From an uncultured Sphingorhabdus sp. (lineage in GTDB: Bacteria > Pseudomonadota > Alphaproteobacteria > Sphingomonadales > Sphingomonadaceae), in assembly GCA_947501885.1 (NCBI GenBank), contig CANMXN010000001.1:124001-188000 (forward strand): a DNA stretch of 64,000 nt. Reading direction: 5' to 3'. The notes under the pieces were generated by a model, which worked only from the letters and a program-made list of their open reading frames with translations, was not told the DNA's origin and made no database searches. A program made the translations under genes and the position numbers. Of the stretch, positions 49,321 through 56,892 are shown piece by piece. How positions within the stretch are numbered: position 1 is the stretch's first letter; every line of letters starts with the position of its first letter.

Positions 49321-50069
49321 CAAAAATTTTAGATTGGAGAGAGGGTGTTCATAAAGATACTGTGCAAGAAATTGAAAATGCTCTGGATCAGTATTTAGCG
49401 GATGAGAGTTATGCAAATCACTACCCTTCAACGGCAAAAACGATAAAAAACCTCGAATACATAAATATCCATGCTGAGAAGTTGAAATCTCTCATCGATA
49501 ATCTTTCTCCTGTAGGTGAGACTGCTCTTTTTGAGCGATATCAAGATAACAACATGCCTTTTGATCGTCGTGGATTAGATCAATTGAAACGAACCTTATC
49601 GCGCTTAATGAAAGCAACCGAGGAATCTGCAAAAAATATTAAATCTCGACACTCTCCTCCTTACCCAGAGACAGGACAAGGGGTTGGTTCAGCCCTCGGA
49701 AGGGGATCAGATCTAGAATCACTGTCAGTTGGTGGCGACAACTTAAAACGATTTCGTTTTAAAACACCAAAGGATAAACTAGGTGTCCGAATGGCTATGG
49801 CTATGGCTAAATCATCATCAGATGAAGATCGTAAAATCGTTCTAGGCAAAAAATCACTTCAAGAGTTTCTTGAAAGTGTTTGGCAATTCGAGGCTCTGGG
49901 TAAAAAGCAAAGCTGGGATGAAATTGCACGTCAAAGAAAATATATAATCGCTGATGCTAATAAAGAGAATAAAGAAATTGAGAGCCAAATTAAGTCAGAT
50001 AAACTATGGGACGCCGCGATTGATGGATATTATGATAAGTTATCTGAAACTGACAGTGATTATCTTTGA
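49317..50069 (+). CDS. unknown protein coupled to the integrase
   Basis: Not recognised. The 250-residue soluble protein overlaps the integrase by 4 bases (ATGA), so the two are translated together. The N-terminal half is helical and charged (TVQEIENALDQYLADE, LKRTLSRLMKATEESAKNIK). A Gly/Ser-rich, probably flexible segment follows (ETGQGVGSALGRGSDLESLS), then a Lys-rich C-terminal half with helical segments. No enzyme motif or membrane segment is seen. Coupling to the integrase suggests a role in recombination or in control of island mobility, but this is inference. Confidence 0.7.
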   Translation: MTKILDWREGVHKDTVQEIENALDQYLADESYANHYPSTAKTIKNLEYINIHAEKLKSLIDNLSPVGETALFERYQDNNMPFDRRGLDQLKRTLSRLMKATEESAKNIKSRHSPPYPETGQGVGSALGRGSDLESLSVGGDNLKRFRFKTPKDKLGVRMAMAMAKSSSDEDRKIVLGKKSLQEFLESVWQFEALGKKQSWDEIARQRKYIIADANKENKEIESQIKSDKLWDAAIDGYYDKLSETDSDYL

Positions 50070-50142
50070 AAAATTTACGAAGACACTTCTTCAAGGAAAA
50101 ATGTGACTATTGATTCGCCTCCAATTTAAACGGAGGTAACTA

Positions 50143-50349
50143 ATGACGATTATGAGAGTAAAAGAAGCCGCTAAGTACCTTGGCTTAAGTGTTAGCATGC
50201 TCAATAAATGGCGTGTGACAGGAGAAGGCCCCAAATTCATTAAGCTAGGGCGTGCAGTCGCGTATCGCATTTCTGATCTTCACGATTGGCTTGAAAGACA
50301 GGCCAAGAAGAGTACCAGTCAAGAAATTTCACCTTGGGCAAATGATTAG
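50143..50349 (+). CDS. AlpA/excisionase-like helix-turn-helix protein
   Basis: A 68-residue winged-helix protein of the MerR-like HTH_17/AlpA type (VKEAAKYLGLSVSMLNKWR, then GPKFIKLGRAVAYRISDLHDWLE). Such proteins act as excisionase or as activator of integrase genes in P4-like elements. A strong GGAGGT ribosome site lies upstream. It is 73 bases after the unknown integrase-coupled gene. A structured non-coding region follows directly. Confidence 0.88.
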   Translation: MTIMRVKEAAKYLGLSVSMLNKWRVTGEGPKFIKLGRAVAYRISDLHDWLERQAKKSTSQEISPWAND

Positions 50350-50370
50350 TCGATAAAATCTTATAATTGC

Positions 50371-50742
50371 AAGTCGGGGATGGCTAAATACAGTGGCCCG
50401 ATTTGTGTAATCCGGTACCACTGGGATTAGATCACACACCGGAAAGGCACCGCTGAGTCAGATGCCTATGGATCTACGGCGCGGAGCGATTTGTGCCGTT
50501 AAGAAGCTGACTCCACTTAAGAGGCGCTCCTCTGAAAGTGGGCCTTTGTGCGTCGACCGGCTCCGAGAGTCAGGCTATTCGCCAAAGACAAGCGGGATCG
50601 CCTTCACCATATTGCGGTGGGGGTGATCCCGCTTGCCTTGAACGAGCAAACCCCACCAAGAGTCAGGAACATAGATTCTCTTGCAATTAAGAAAGAAACA
50701 AGCGTCTCTGATGGCAGTGTTAGTGGTTGGGTCTAACTTTTT
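50371..50742 (+). ncRNA. structured non-coding RNA candidate downstream of the AlpA-like gene
   Basis: A compact, G+C-richer stretch with successive stems: AAGTCGGG/CCCGATTT (50371-50404), CCGGT/ACCGG (50412-50442), GAGTCAG/CTGACTC (50455-50513) enclosing GGCAC/GTGCC, a strong CCACTT..AGAGG / CCTCT..AAGTGG hairpin (50513-50541), and an 11-bp perfect pair CAAGCGGGATC (50590-50600) / GATCCCGCTTG (50626-50636) with an inner CACC/GGTG. It ends at GTTAG/CTAAC followed by TTTTT (50719-50742), a weak intrinsic terminator. No convincing coding frame fills it. An origin or a recombination site is the main alternative. Confidence 0.45.
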
Positions 50743-50786
50743 ATAATATGTACTGTAAAAATTCTCAAAACGTCATTTTTTACAAA

Positions 50787-50827
50787 AGCGTTTCAAAAAA
50801 TTGGTTTTGAAGCGTTTCTAGCGTTTC
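50787..50827. repeat. three AGCGTTTC direct repeats
   Basis: AGCGTTTC occurs at 50787-50794, 50811-50818 and 50820-50827, with a TTCAAAA...TTTTGAA dyad between the first two. The cluster lies in an AT-rich gap between the structured region and the C4-like RNA, where a promoter is expected, so it may be an operator, for instance for the AlpA-like protein. The rest of the gap 50743-50961 shows nothing else recognisable. Confidence 0.45.
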
Positions 50828-50961
50828 GTTTCGTTACGTAGAGAATGGCTCTTCATCCAACAACGTTTTTTTTATGTTTTTTAGCATCTAGCTCAATGAA
50901 CAAACATGCGTTATAGAGTGTTTACTGCGTTTAGTCTTCACAAGCTGTCGCAGTGCGCATG

Positions 50962-51055
50962 ACGCGCTGAACACGAGCCGCCTATGTCGGGTGGCTCCCG
51001 AAATACAATAGCCTCTCGGCGAATACGGGAGGCGCGCTACTTCGTGTTCGCGCGT
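50962..51055 (+). ncRNA. C4-like antisense RNA
   Basis: A multibranched fold is visible. The outer stem is ACGCGC-(T)-GAACACGA (50962-50976) with TCGTGTTCGCGCGT (51042-51055), 14 pairs with one bulged base. Two inner hairpins follow: GCCGCC/GGTGGC (50977-50995, one G-U) and GCCTCTCG/CGGGAGGC (51011-51033). Two segments are complementary to the leader of the next gene: CTTCGTGTTC (51040-51049) pairs with GAACACGGAG (51083-51092), and CGGGAG (51026-51031) with CTCCCG (51063-51068). This is the logic of the P1/P7 C4 and P4 CI antisense RNAs. The minus strand contains a 66-codon Arg-rich open frame, probably a by-product. Confidence 0.55.
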
Positions 51056-51062
51056 TGTGAAT

Positions 51063-51092
51063 CTCCCGGCACCAGCCGGAGTGAACACGGAG
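51063..51092 (+). promoter_or_regulatory. lipoprotein gene leader complementary to the C4-like RNA
   Basis: This leader contains CTCCCG, a CGGC/GCCG hairpin (51063-51081) and GAACACGGAG. The latter includes the GGAG ribosome site (51089-51092) 7 bases before the ATG at 51100. Both CTCCCG and GAACACGGAG can pair with the RNA at 50962-51055, which would hide the ribosome site. Confidence 0.55.
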
Positions 51093-51099
51093 AAATATT

Positions 51100-51432
51100 A
51101 TGAGGATTGTTGTTTTGTCGTTCATTATTCTGTTGTTATCGGCTTGCGATAACGAAAATAAAATAGAATATTCTGGAGCTAGATCAGAACTTCATCTGAA
51201 AGCGGATGCAGAGATCCACGTTAGAAAAAAGTTACGTGATCCCGATAGTGCAGAATTTTCGAACTTACGTGTTTCGTCAAAAGGTGCTGCTGACATCGTT
51301 TGTGGAGAAGTGAATTCACGAAATGGCTTTGGCGGTAAAAGTGGGAAACAGAAGTTTATTTCTAATGGATTTAACCTCTCTTTCTTAGAAGAGAAAGTTG
51401 TCGAAGGTGGTTGGCCCGAACTTTGGAATTAG
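51100..51432 (+). CDS. small predicted lipoprotein
   Basis: A 110-residue protein with a lipoprotein signal peptide ending in LLLSAC (Cys17 as the lipid-modified residue). The mature part has KLRDPDSAEFSNLRVS, then a cysteine in DIVCGEVNSRNGFGG, then GKQKFISNG. This pattern is familiar from short uncharacterised proteins of phages and integrative elements; no function is known. Its ribosome site is complementary to the preceding C4-like RNA, so it is probably under antisense control. The following membrane protein starts 31 bases later. Confidence 0.72.
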   Translation: MRIVVLSFIILLLSACDNENKIEYSGARSELHLKADAEIHVRKKLRDPDSAEFSNLRVSSKGAADIVCGEVNSRNGFGGKSGKQKFISNGFNLSFLEEKVVEGGWPELWN

Positions 51433-51463
51433 TTTTGTTAAATATGGTCGAAAGGAGAAAAAC

Positions 51464-51973
51464 ATGACAACTGTTCTATTGGTTTTAATTGTTCTTATTT
51501 TGCTGTTCGGTGCGGCAGTAGTTAAAGGCTGGCTTATGAATGCTATGGGTGCGGTGCTTGCAATCGGACTTATAATTACAATCACGGTGCTATTCGGTAA
51601 AGGTGCCTTTTGGTGGATTTTTTTCGGCGGTGTAATTGTGCTGTTTATAGGCTTTATTTGGGTTAGGTTTTTTGATCCTGATGAAGCTGCCCATAAAACC
51701 AGGATTAAGCATGCTAAAGTACAATACGCTGAGCGTGAGAGGCGCGCTTACGAGGAAGAACAAAGACTTTCAAATCTAAGTCCTTTAGATAGCTTAATGC
51801 TTGTCTTTAAAGAGTATGATACTCGAGTATTCGACAAAACAAAGGCTAAAGCTGAAGAGTTTTATGCCAAGGGTGACGAAGATGGTTTACGCCAGCTTGT
51901 TGAAAGCATATGCAAACGCAATATGGAACGGTTAGAATTCAACGGCAGATATTACAGCAGTCAAAAACATTAG
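51464..51973 (+). CDS. small membrane protein of unknown function
   Basis: Not recognised. The start at 51464 follows an AGGAG ribosome site; an open frame extends further upstream into the lipoprotein gene but lacks such a site. The 169-residue protein has two or three hydrophobic segments in its first 65 residues (VLLVLIVLILLFGAAVV, AVLAIGLIITITVLF, WIFFGGVIVLFIGFIWV). A charged cytoplasmic-type domain follows, with a coiled-coil stretch around AERERRAYEEEQRL. It is probably co-transcribed with the lipoprotein, and the pair may act together at the envelope. Confidence 0.72.
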   Translation: MTTVLLVLIVLILLFGAAVVKGWLMNAMGAVLAIGLIITITVLFGKGAFWWIFFGGVIVLFIGFIWVRFFDPDEAAHKTRIKHAKVQYAERERRAYEEEQRLSNLSPLDSLMLVFKEYDTRVFDKTKAKAEEFYAKGDEDGLRQLVESICKRNMERLEFNGRYYSSQKH

Positions 51974-52079
51974 GGTAGCAGATGAATTTGTGTGCTGTGT
52001 TTGGTTGTTCTGTTGTAACGTATAATATAGATTTAAATAGAGATTAAAGCGTTAGGGGAGAGTAATCGCCTTCTAATCC

Positions 52080-54632
52080 TTATAGTCTGGGATCTACAGG
52101 CTCACTCTCCATGGCCAACACACCGAAAACACACTGGTGTACATGACTGAACGGTGCGTTTTCTACGAAACGATGAAGTCCTTCTATACCCAATGCAAAC
52201 TCCCTTAGAGCCATACGTCGCTTTTGTCCCAATCCACGCTTGCGCAGCCGTTCGAGGTTTGTCGGCATGTCATAGTCCGGACCATAAATAATCCGCAGAT
52301 ACTCTTTGCCTCGGCATTTGATCGCGGGCTGAACCAATCCTTTTTTGCCGTGAACGACAAATTGCAATGGCTTCACAACCATTCCTTCGCCGCCATTGGC
52401 TGTGATGTTTTTCCACCACTGAATAGCATCGCTAACCTGCTTGTCGTTGGCAAGATCAACTTGATGAAACGGCGTAGCTACGATTAAATCGCTATCGGCA
52501 GCGGCCAGTCGGTGGGCATGATCCATATGCCATAGATGATCCTTGTCGCTGTGAACCGCGTCACCCGATGCCAGCAAGTGGAATGGTGCAATTTCAATGT
52601 CGTCGATGGACGCAGTATTGCCTACATAATGGTTATAAGCTGTGCGATAGCCTGCTGCATTGTCTAGTCTTTGTGATGACTTAGCGTGTAAATCGGCAAT
52701 GTCTACGCCGCGCTGCTTTGCCGCTTCCAGCAATGCGGTTGTTTCACTTAAGCCAGCCACAGCCGCAGCCCCAACAGGCGCATACTGCTGATTGACCAGA
52801 CCACTGGCCTTGAGGTTCCAAGGCATGATCTCCGCATCCCAAAGCACCCAGTCGGCATCGAGTTTTTCCCACAAACCGGCTTTCTGCATCGCCATGTCCA
52901 GACGATCCAAAATGGCTTTTTCCATTTCTGCATCAGGAAAGAAGCGCCTTCCTGTCCGGCTCACGATGATGCCTTTTGAGCCATCATCGACATCAAAGCG
53001 CCTGGCTGCGACTTCGCTATCTCGCGCAAGTGTTATGAGTGCCCGCGATCCCATATGCTTCTTCTCAATTACAACCGTGTTGATACCCTGTTCGCGATAA
53101 TAGGCGAAAGCCTCTTCCGGGCGTTCCAGCCAGCCCTCTTTCTCGCTTGTTGCCGGAGGTGACATCGTCGGCGGCAGATGCACCAACCAGCGGGGGTCAG
53201 CGGCAAAACGGCTCATCACTTCCAGAGCCGCTGCGCTTTCATCCTCGCGAACCATGACGATGCCCATGTCGCGAGTTTCGATAGCCTGCTTACCCAACAC
53301 GTGCTTGATGTTGAGCTTGCCCGCGTCTTTGTCATCAGCAGTCGTTGCAACATCCAATGGTTTGACGGGTTCATAGTAAGTTTGCTCGGCTGGAACCTCG
53401 ACAAGTTCCATTTCTGGATATTGTAAAGCCGTCAGTTTGCCGCCGAAAACACAGCCGGTATCAATGCAGATTGTGCCATTTGTCCACTGCGCCTCCGGCA
53501 CAGGCGTATGGCCATAAACAACTTTGGCTCTTCCTGAGTATTCGGCAGCCCAGTTGTATCGCACCGGTAGACCATATTCATCCGTTTCTCCGGTTGTTTC
53601 ACCATACATGCAAAAGCTGCGGATCGCGCCAGACGCACGTCCCTGCATTTCCTCTTTAAGCCCAGCATGCGCCACGACGAGTTTGCCGTCATCTAAAACA
53701 TAGTGACTGATCAAGCCATCGAGCCATTCGCTCATGTTTTGACGAAATTCGTCATTTTCATCATCTAACTGTTCGATAGTCTCAGCAAGCCCATGCGTCT
53801 GTTTGACATTTCGACCATCCAGATAACGTTTCAACTTATCATCATGGTTTCCGACCACCGCCAGTGCGATATCCTTTTCAACCATATGTTTTGCAATGCG
53901 CAACACATCAGGAGAACGCGGCCCGCGATCCACCAGATCACCAACGAAGACAGCCTTGCGACCTTCGGGTGCAGTGATATCGGGTTCGCCGTCTTTCCAA
54001 GTAACAGCGTAGCCCAGCTTTGTGAGCAGGGTTTCCAGTTCGTCAGCGCAGCCATGCACGTCACCTATGATGTCAAACGGTCCGCATTCCTCGCGCTTAT
54101 CGTTCCACAATTTGGCACGGGTGATGGTGACGGCGTCAATTTCTTCAACCGATTTCAGAATATGGCGTGCTCGGATACCTTCACGCTTCAGGCCGCGTAG
54201 AGATCGCTTTAGATCGAGCATCTGCCGTTTTACTGGCCCCGGTCCAAATTGCCTGTCTGGCCGCTGCTTGTTGCGTTCAATGGCCAGCTTTTCAGGAAGC
54301 TGAAATACAATTCCTACTGGCAAACAGTGCCACTTACGTGCCAACGCCACTAGGGATTTACGTGCATTTGGTTGGACATTAGTCGCATCTACAACCGTTA
54401 GTTTACGGTTCTTGAGACGTTTTTCAATCACCGCATGTACCAAATCAAAAGCATCGCCAGTCACCGATTGATCTGTTTCGTCATCTGAAACCCAACCGCG
54501 TGCTGTATCGGAAGACACTACTTCAGTCGGCTTGAAATGCTTGGCTGCGAAGCTTGATTTGCCGGTGCCAGATGCGCCGATCAAAAGTACCAGCGAGAAT
54601 TCTGGAATGGAGATTTCTTTTTTTTCAATCAT
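52080..54632 (-). CDS. pnkp: polynucleotide kinase-phosphatase-ligase Pnkp (bacterial RNA repair)
   Basis: Three-domain RNA repair enzyme of 850 residues. The N-terminal kinase has the P-loop GASGTGKSS (residues 19-27) and would phosphorylate 5'-OH ends. The central metallophosphatase shows DIIGDVHGC, GDLVDRGP, VVGNHDDKL, VAHAGL and VYGHTP and would remove 2',3'-cyclic or 3' phosphates. The C-terminal adenylyltransferase has the lysine motif KHMGSR (Lys525) and EGMVVKPLQFV. In characterised bacteria Pnkp forms a complex with Hen1 that heals, methylates and seals tRNA cut by ribotoxins. It overlaps the RlaP gene by 8 bases and is last in the operon. Confidence 0.96.
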   Translation of the reverse strand: MIEKKEISIPEFSLVLLIGASGTGKSSFAAKHFKPTEVVSSDTARGWVSDDETDQSVTGDAFDLVHAVIEKRLKNRKLTVVDATNVQPNARKSLVALARKWHCLPVGIVFQLPEKLAIERNKQRPDRQFGPGPVKRQMLDLKRSLRGLKREGIRARHILKSVEEIDAVTITRAKLWNDKREECGPFDIIGDVHGCADELETLLTKLGYAVTWKDGEPDITAPEGRKAVFVGDLVDRGPRSPDVLRIAKHMVEKDIALAVVGNHDDKLKRYLDGRNVKQTHGLAETIEQLDDENDEFRQNMSEWLDGLISHYVLDDGKLVVAHAGLKEEMQGRASGAIRSFCMYGETTGETDEYGLPVRYNWAAEYSGRAKVVYGHTPVPEAQWTNGTICIDTGCVFGGKLTALQYPEMELVEVPAEQTYYEPVKPLDVATTADDKDAGKLNIKHVLGKQAIETRDMGIVMVREDESAAALEVMSRFAADPRWLVHLPPTMSPPATSEKEGWLERPEEAFAYYREQGINTVVIEKKHMGSRALITLARDSEVAARRFDVDDGSKGIIVSRTGRRFFPDAEMEKAILDRLDMAMQKAGLWEKLDADWVLWDAEIMPWNLKASGLVNQQYAPVGAAAVAGLSETTALLEAAKQRGVDIADLHAKSSQRLDNAAGYRTAYNHYVGNTASIDDIEIAPFHLLASGDAVHSDKDHLWHMDHAHRLAAADSDLIVATPFHQVDLANDKQVSDAIQWWKNITANGGEGMVVKPLQFVVHGKKGLVQPAIKCRGKEYLRIIYGPDYDMPTNLERLRKRGLGQKRRMALREFALGIEGLHRFVENAPFSHVHQCVFGVLAMESEPVDPRL

Positions 54633-55437
54633 GGTTCGTTACTTTAATTATTTCTCGAAATAGCCGATCAGCGGCAGGCCGAAGATCGGTTTTGTCTGGC
54701 TTAAGGGTTAGGGCGATCTCTCGCGCTTGCGAAAACTCGGACATAACCAAATCATCGATCAGTGGTTCACGCGAACCATCGCCCATCTCTTTGCTTTTGC
54801 TTTTTTCTTCAAGCAAGTGGGCCAGACGCTTTGTCACGTCGGTGTTCAGATCAGTCCCATCCATCAATGCCTGAAAATTCATAGGCGGGATCACTTCAGG
54901 ATGCATTCTAGTCCAGCGAATTGCCAGTGCAGGACGCACCACATAGAGATATTTCTTCAGGCTGATTGCGTCCCTGCCATCGATGTAGGTCGCCCATTGT
55001 CGCTCACCTAAGCGGCGATAATGGTTCAGGCAGGCATTGCCGTGCGCAACTCGCTGAGAAAAAGAGATCAGTTTTTTGCAGATATCGTCATTCCAGCGAT
55101 AACGAACTGGGCTGGATAACCACTCTAGTAGCACCGGGTTGGGTTTCAGCAAAAGACCCAGTGCCTTTTTGATGTCCCAGCCGTTGACGTCCCAATCACC
55201 CGCTAACGGTCTTTCAATGACATCGCGTCCCGGATGGATCGACAAATACCAATCAACAGAGTGGGCATAGACAAAGCGCACATCATAATCGCTATCGGGA
55301 GAAGGGAAGCCCCAAGCTCGGCTGCCACTTTCTATGGCAAATAGAAAGCGCACTTCTTCCGCCTGTTCGATCTCGTCCAATTGAGACAGGATTTCAGCAC
55401 GTGTTTCCGGTGAGATGGATGATTGAAATTCTATCAT
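54625..55437 (-). CDS. RlaP-family nucleotidyltransferase
   Basis: A 270-residue protein of the YcgL/RlaP nucleotidyltransferase family. The polymerase-beta-like active site is clear: GSRAWGFPSPDSDYDVRFVY, with Gly38-Ser39 and the metal-binding Asp50 and Asp52. WLSSPVRY and SLKKYLYVVRPALAIRWTR are conserved family blocks. RlaP proteins have been linked to RNA repair operons by comparative genomics, and here the gene sits between hen1 and pnkp with 4-base and 8-base overlaps. It might act on RNA 3' ends, but no activity is established as far as I know. Confidence 0.88.
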   Translation of the reverse strand: MIEFQSSISPETRAEILSQLDEIEQAEEVRFLFAIESGSRAWGFPSPDSDYDVRFVYAHSVDWYLSIHPGRDVIERPLAGDWDVNGWDIKKALGLLLKPNPVLLEWLSSPVRYRWNDDICKKLISFSQRVAHGNACLNHYRRLGERQWATYIDGRDAISLKKYLYVVRPALAIRWTRMHPEVIPPMNFQALMDGTDLNTDVTKRLAHLLEEKSKSKEMGDGSREPLIDDLVMSEFSQAREIALTLKPDKTDLRPAADRLFREIIKVTNHD

Positions 55438-56840
55438 GCCTCACTCTTACCAATTTTCTTAAACACTGCCATCTGAGTAGGTGCGCCATGATCTGCGTGC
55501 ACTTCACCAATTGGAAAAAAATCCACTGAATAGCCGTAGTTTTTACAACAACTATCTGCATAGATTTTAAATTCTTGGCGTGTCCATTCAAAGCGATGGT
55601 CTGAATGTCGCATTGTACCCTCGATCATGCCTTCGAATAGAGTGTTAAATTCCCTATTAGGTGTAGTCATGATAATTATGTTCGGCTGGGCGTGCCCGAA
55701 CAAGGCATCAGAGAATGCTGATAAGCGTTCTGCATCCATATGTTCGATCACTTCGATGACTGTTGCAGCATCAAAGCCTTTTAGACGATCATCGCGATAA
55801 ACGAGTGATCCTTGAATAAGCTCAATACGTGCTTTTTGACGATCAGCCATGCGCTCAAATTTCAGTTTATCAGAGGCGATTGCCAATATTTGTGGTGATA
55901 CCTCAACTCCAAGAATTTTTTGGAACTGGCTATGCTGAATCAATCGTCGAAGCAATTTTCCCTCACCGCAACCTAGATCAAGTACAGATGATGCACCTGA
56001 TCGTTCAAGTTCTGCCATAACGGACAGCATGCGTTGCTCGTTTAGTCTAATGGGTTTCTCAATTACCTCTTCGGCTTCATTATTTTTCGCAATTTCTTCG
56101 GCTGGTTCTGGTTCGACACTGTCTTCCAACCGTCGTAAGGCCGCACGCGAGAGCGAACGGAAACGCAAATAACGTTTCGCGATTAAGTCCTTGTGTGGGT
56201 GTTGCTCAAGCCAGCCTGTACCTTTACGTAACAGTTTTTCGATTTCAGCATCGTCGATATAGTAATGCTTGTTAGCGTCTAGCACGGGAACTAACACATA
56301 AAGGTGGTTAAGAAGATCAGCGATCTTATGTTTTCCCCTAATCACAAGCGTCACATAGTGACTGTCACCCCAATCAGGATGGATAGGGTCGAGAGCTATC
56401 GAACTGGTTTTTACCTCATAGCCTAACGGTTCAAAAAGTTGTGTAACGATTTGCTTGTTTCCACGCACTGGTAATGGCGAGATTTTTGCTTCTAGTTCAA
56501 TAGGTGTTTCAGCCAATTCTTGCCGATGTTTTGATCGTCCGCTGAGCGTTGTGCCAAACATTCGAGCAAGTGCCACCGAAAGCAGCGACGAGGCGGCATA
56601 AGGACGATCATTGACATATTGATCCTCTGCTCCGCTGTGTCGACCTTTCCCGCGGACTAATTGCACAGGATCAATATCCAGCATTAATGCAGCCGTGCAT
56701 TTAGTCTCGTCTGCTTCTGGAAAGAAAACTGTAGCCTTTCCAAAAGCTAGCGAAACCTCATGCACATTTTCTGGATTTTTCATAAGAAGAAAACCTAGAT
56801 CGGATGCTGGTTTATGTGTGGTTGATATAGTCAAAAGCAT
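55434..56840 (-). CDS. hen1: 3'-terminal RNA ribose 2'-O-methyltransferase Hen1
   Basis: Methylates the 2'-OH at the 3' end of damaged RNA before ligation, so that the sealed site resists renewed cleavage. The 468-residue protein has the bacterial N-terminal domain (about 1-240), which contacts Pnkp, and a C-terminal methyltransferase. The SAM motif DLGCGEG is at 288-294. The metal ligands Glu363, Glu366 and His367 (IEVIEHMD) and a distal histidine in RHSDHRF (412/415) are all present. It heads the hen1-RlaP-pnkp operon and is preceded by an unusual terminator-like leader. Confidence 0.96.
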   Translation of the reverse strand: MLLTISTTHKPASDLGFLLMKNPENVHEVSLAFGKATVFFPEADETKCTAALMLDIDPVQLVRGKGRHSGAEDQYVNDRPYAASSLLSVALARMFGTTLSGRSKHRQELAETPIELEAKISPLPVRGNKQIVTQLFEPLGYEVKTSSIALDPIHPDWGDSHYVTLVIRGKHKIADLLNHLYVLVPVLDANKHYYIDDAEIEKLLRKGTGWLEQHPHKDLIAKRYLRFRSLSRAALRRLEDSVEPEPAEEIAKNNEAEEVIEKPIRLNEQRMLSVMAELERSGASSVLDLGCGEGKLLRRLIQHSQFQKILGVEVSPQILAIASDKLKFERMADRQKARIELIQGSLVYRDDRLKGFDAATVIEVIEHMDAERLSAFSDALFGHAQPNIIIMTTPNREFNTLFEGMIEGTMRHSDHRFEWTRQEFKIYADSCCKNYGYSVDFFPIGEVHADHGAPTQMAVFKKIGKSEA

Positions 56841-56862
56841 TTTTTCGTATGTCCAATAAAAA

Positions 56863-56892
56863 ACCCTTTCGTATAGTTTTATCCGAAAGGGT
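56863..56892 (-). terminator. intrinsic terminator in the hen1 leader (attenuator candidate)
   Basis: Read on the minus strand, ACCCTTTCG (56892-56884) and CGAAAGGGT (56871-56863) form a perfect 9-bp stem with a 12-base loop, followed at once by TTTTTT. This is a good rho-independent terminator for leftward transcripts. It lies only about 22 bases before the hen1 ATG, too close for a promoter in between, so the hen1 transcript must pass through it. On the plus strand no T-run follows. Confidence 0.8.

Noticed and set aside
50548-50736. A 62-codon plus-strand open frame with a GTG start in the structured region
   Set aside because: It runs through the 11-bp perfect hairpin, has no ribosome site and shows no protein-like pattern.
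50371-50742. A retron-type RNA, considered because of the stacked hairpins
   Set aside because: No reverse transcriptase gene is present in the island and no flanking a1/a2-type pairing was identified.
50888-51088. A 66-codon minus-strand open frame, Arg-rich, starting at 51088
   Set aside because: It is the reverse complement of the C4-like RNA and its target leader; the stem-forming sequence explains the open frame. No ribosome site was seen and no family recognised.
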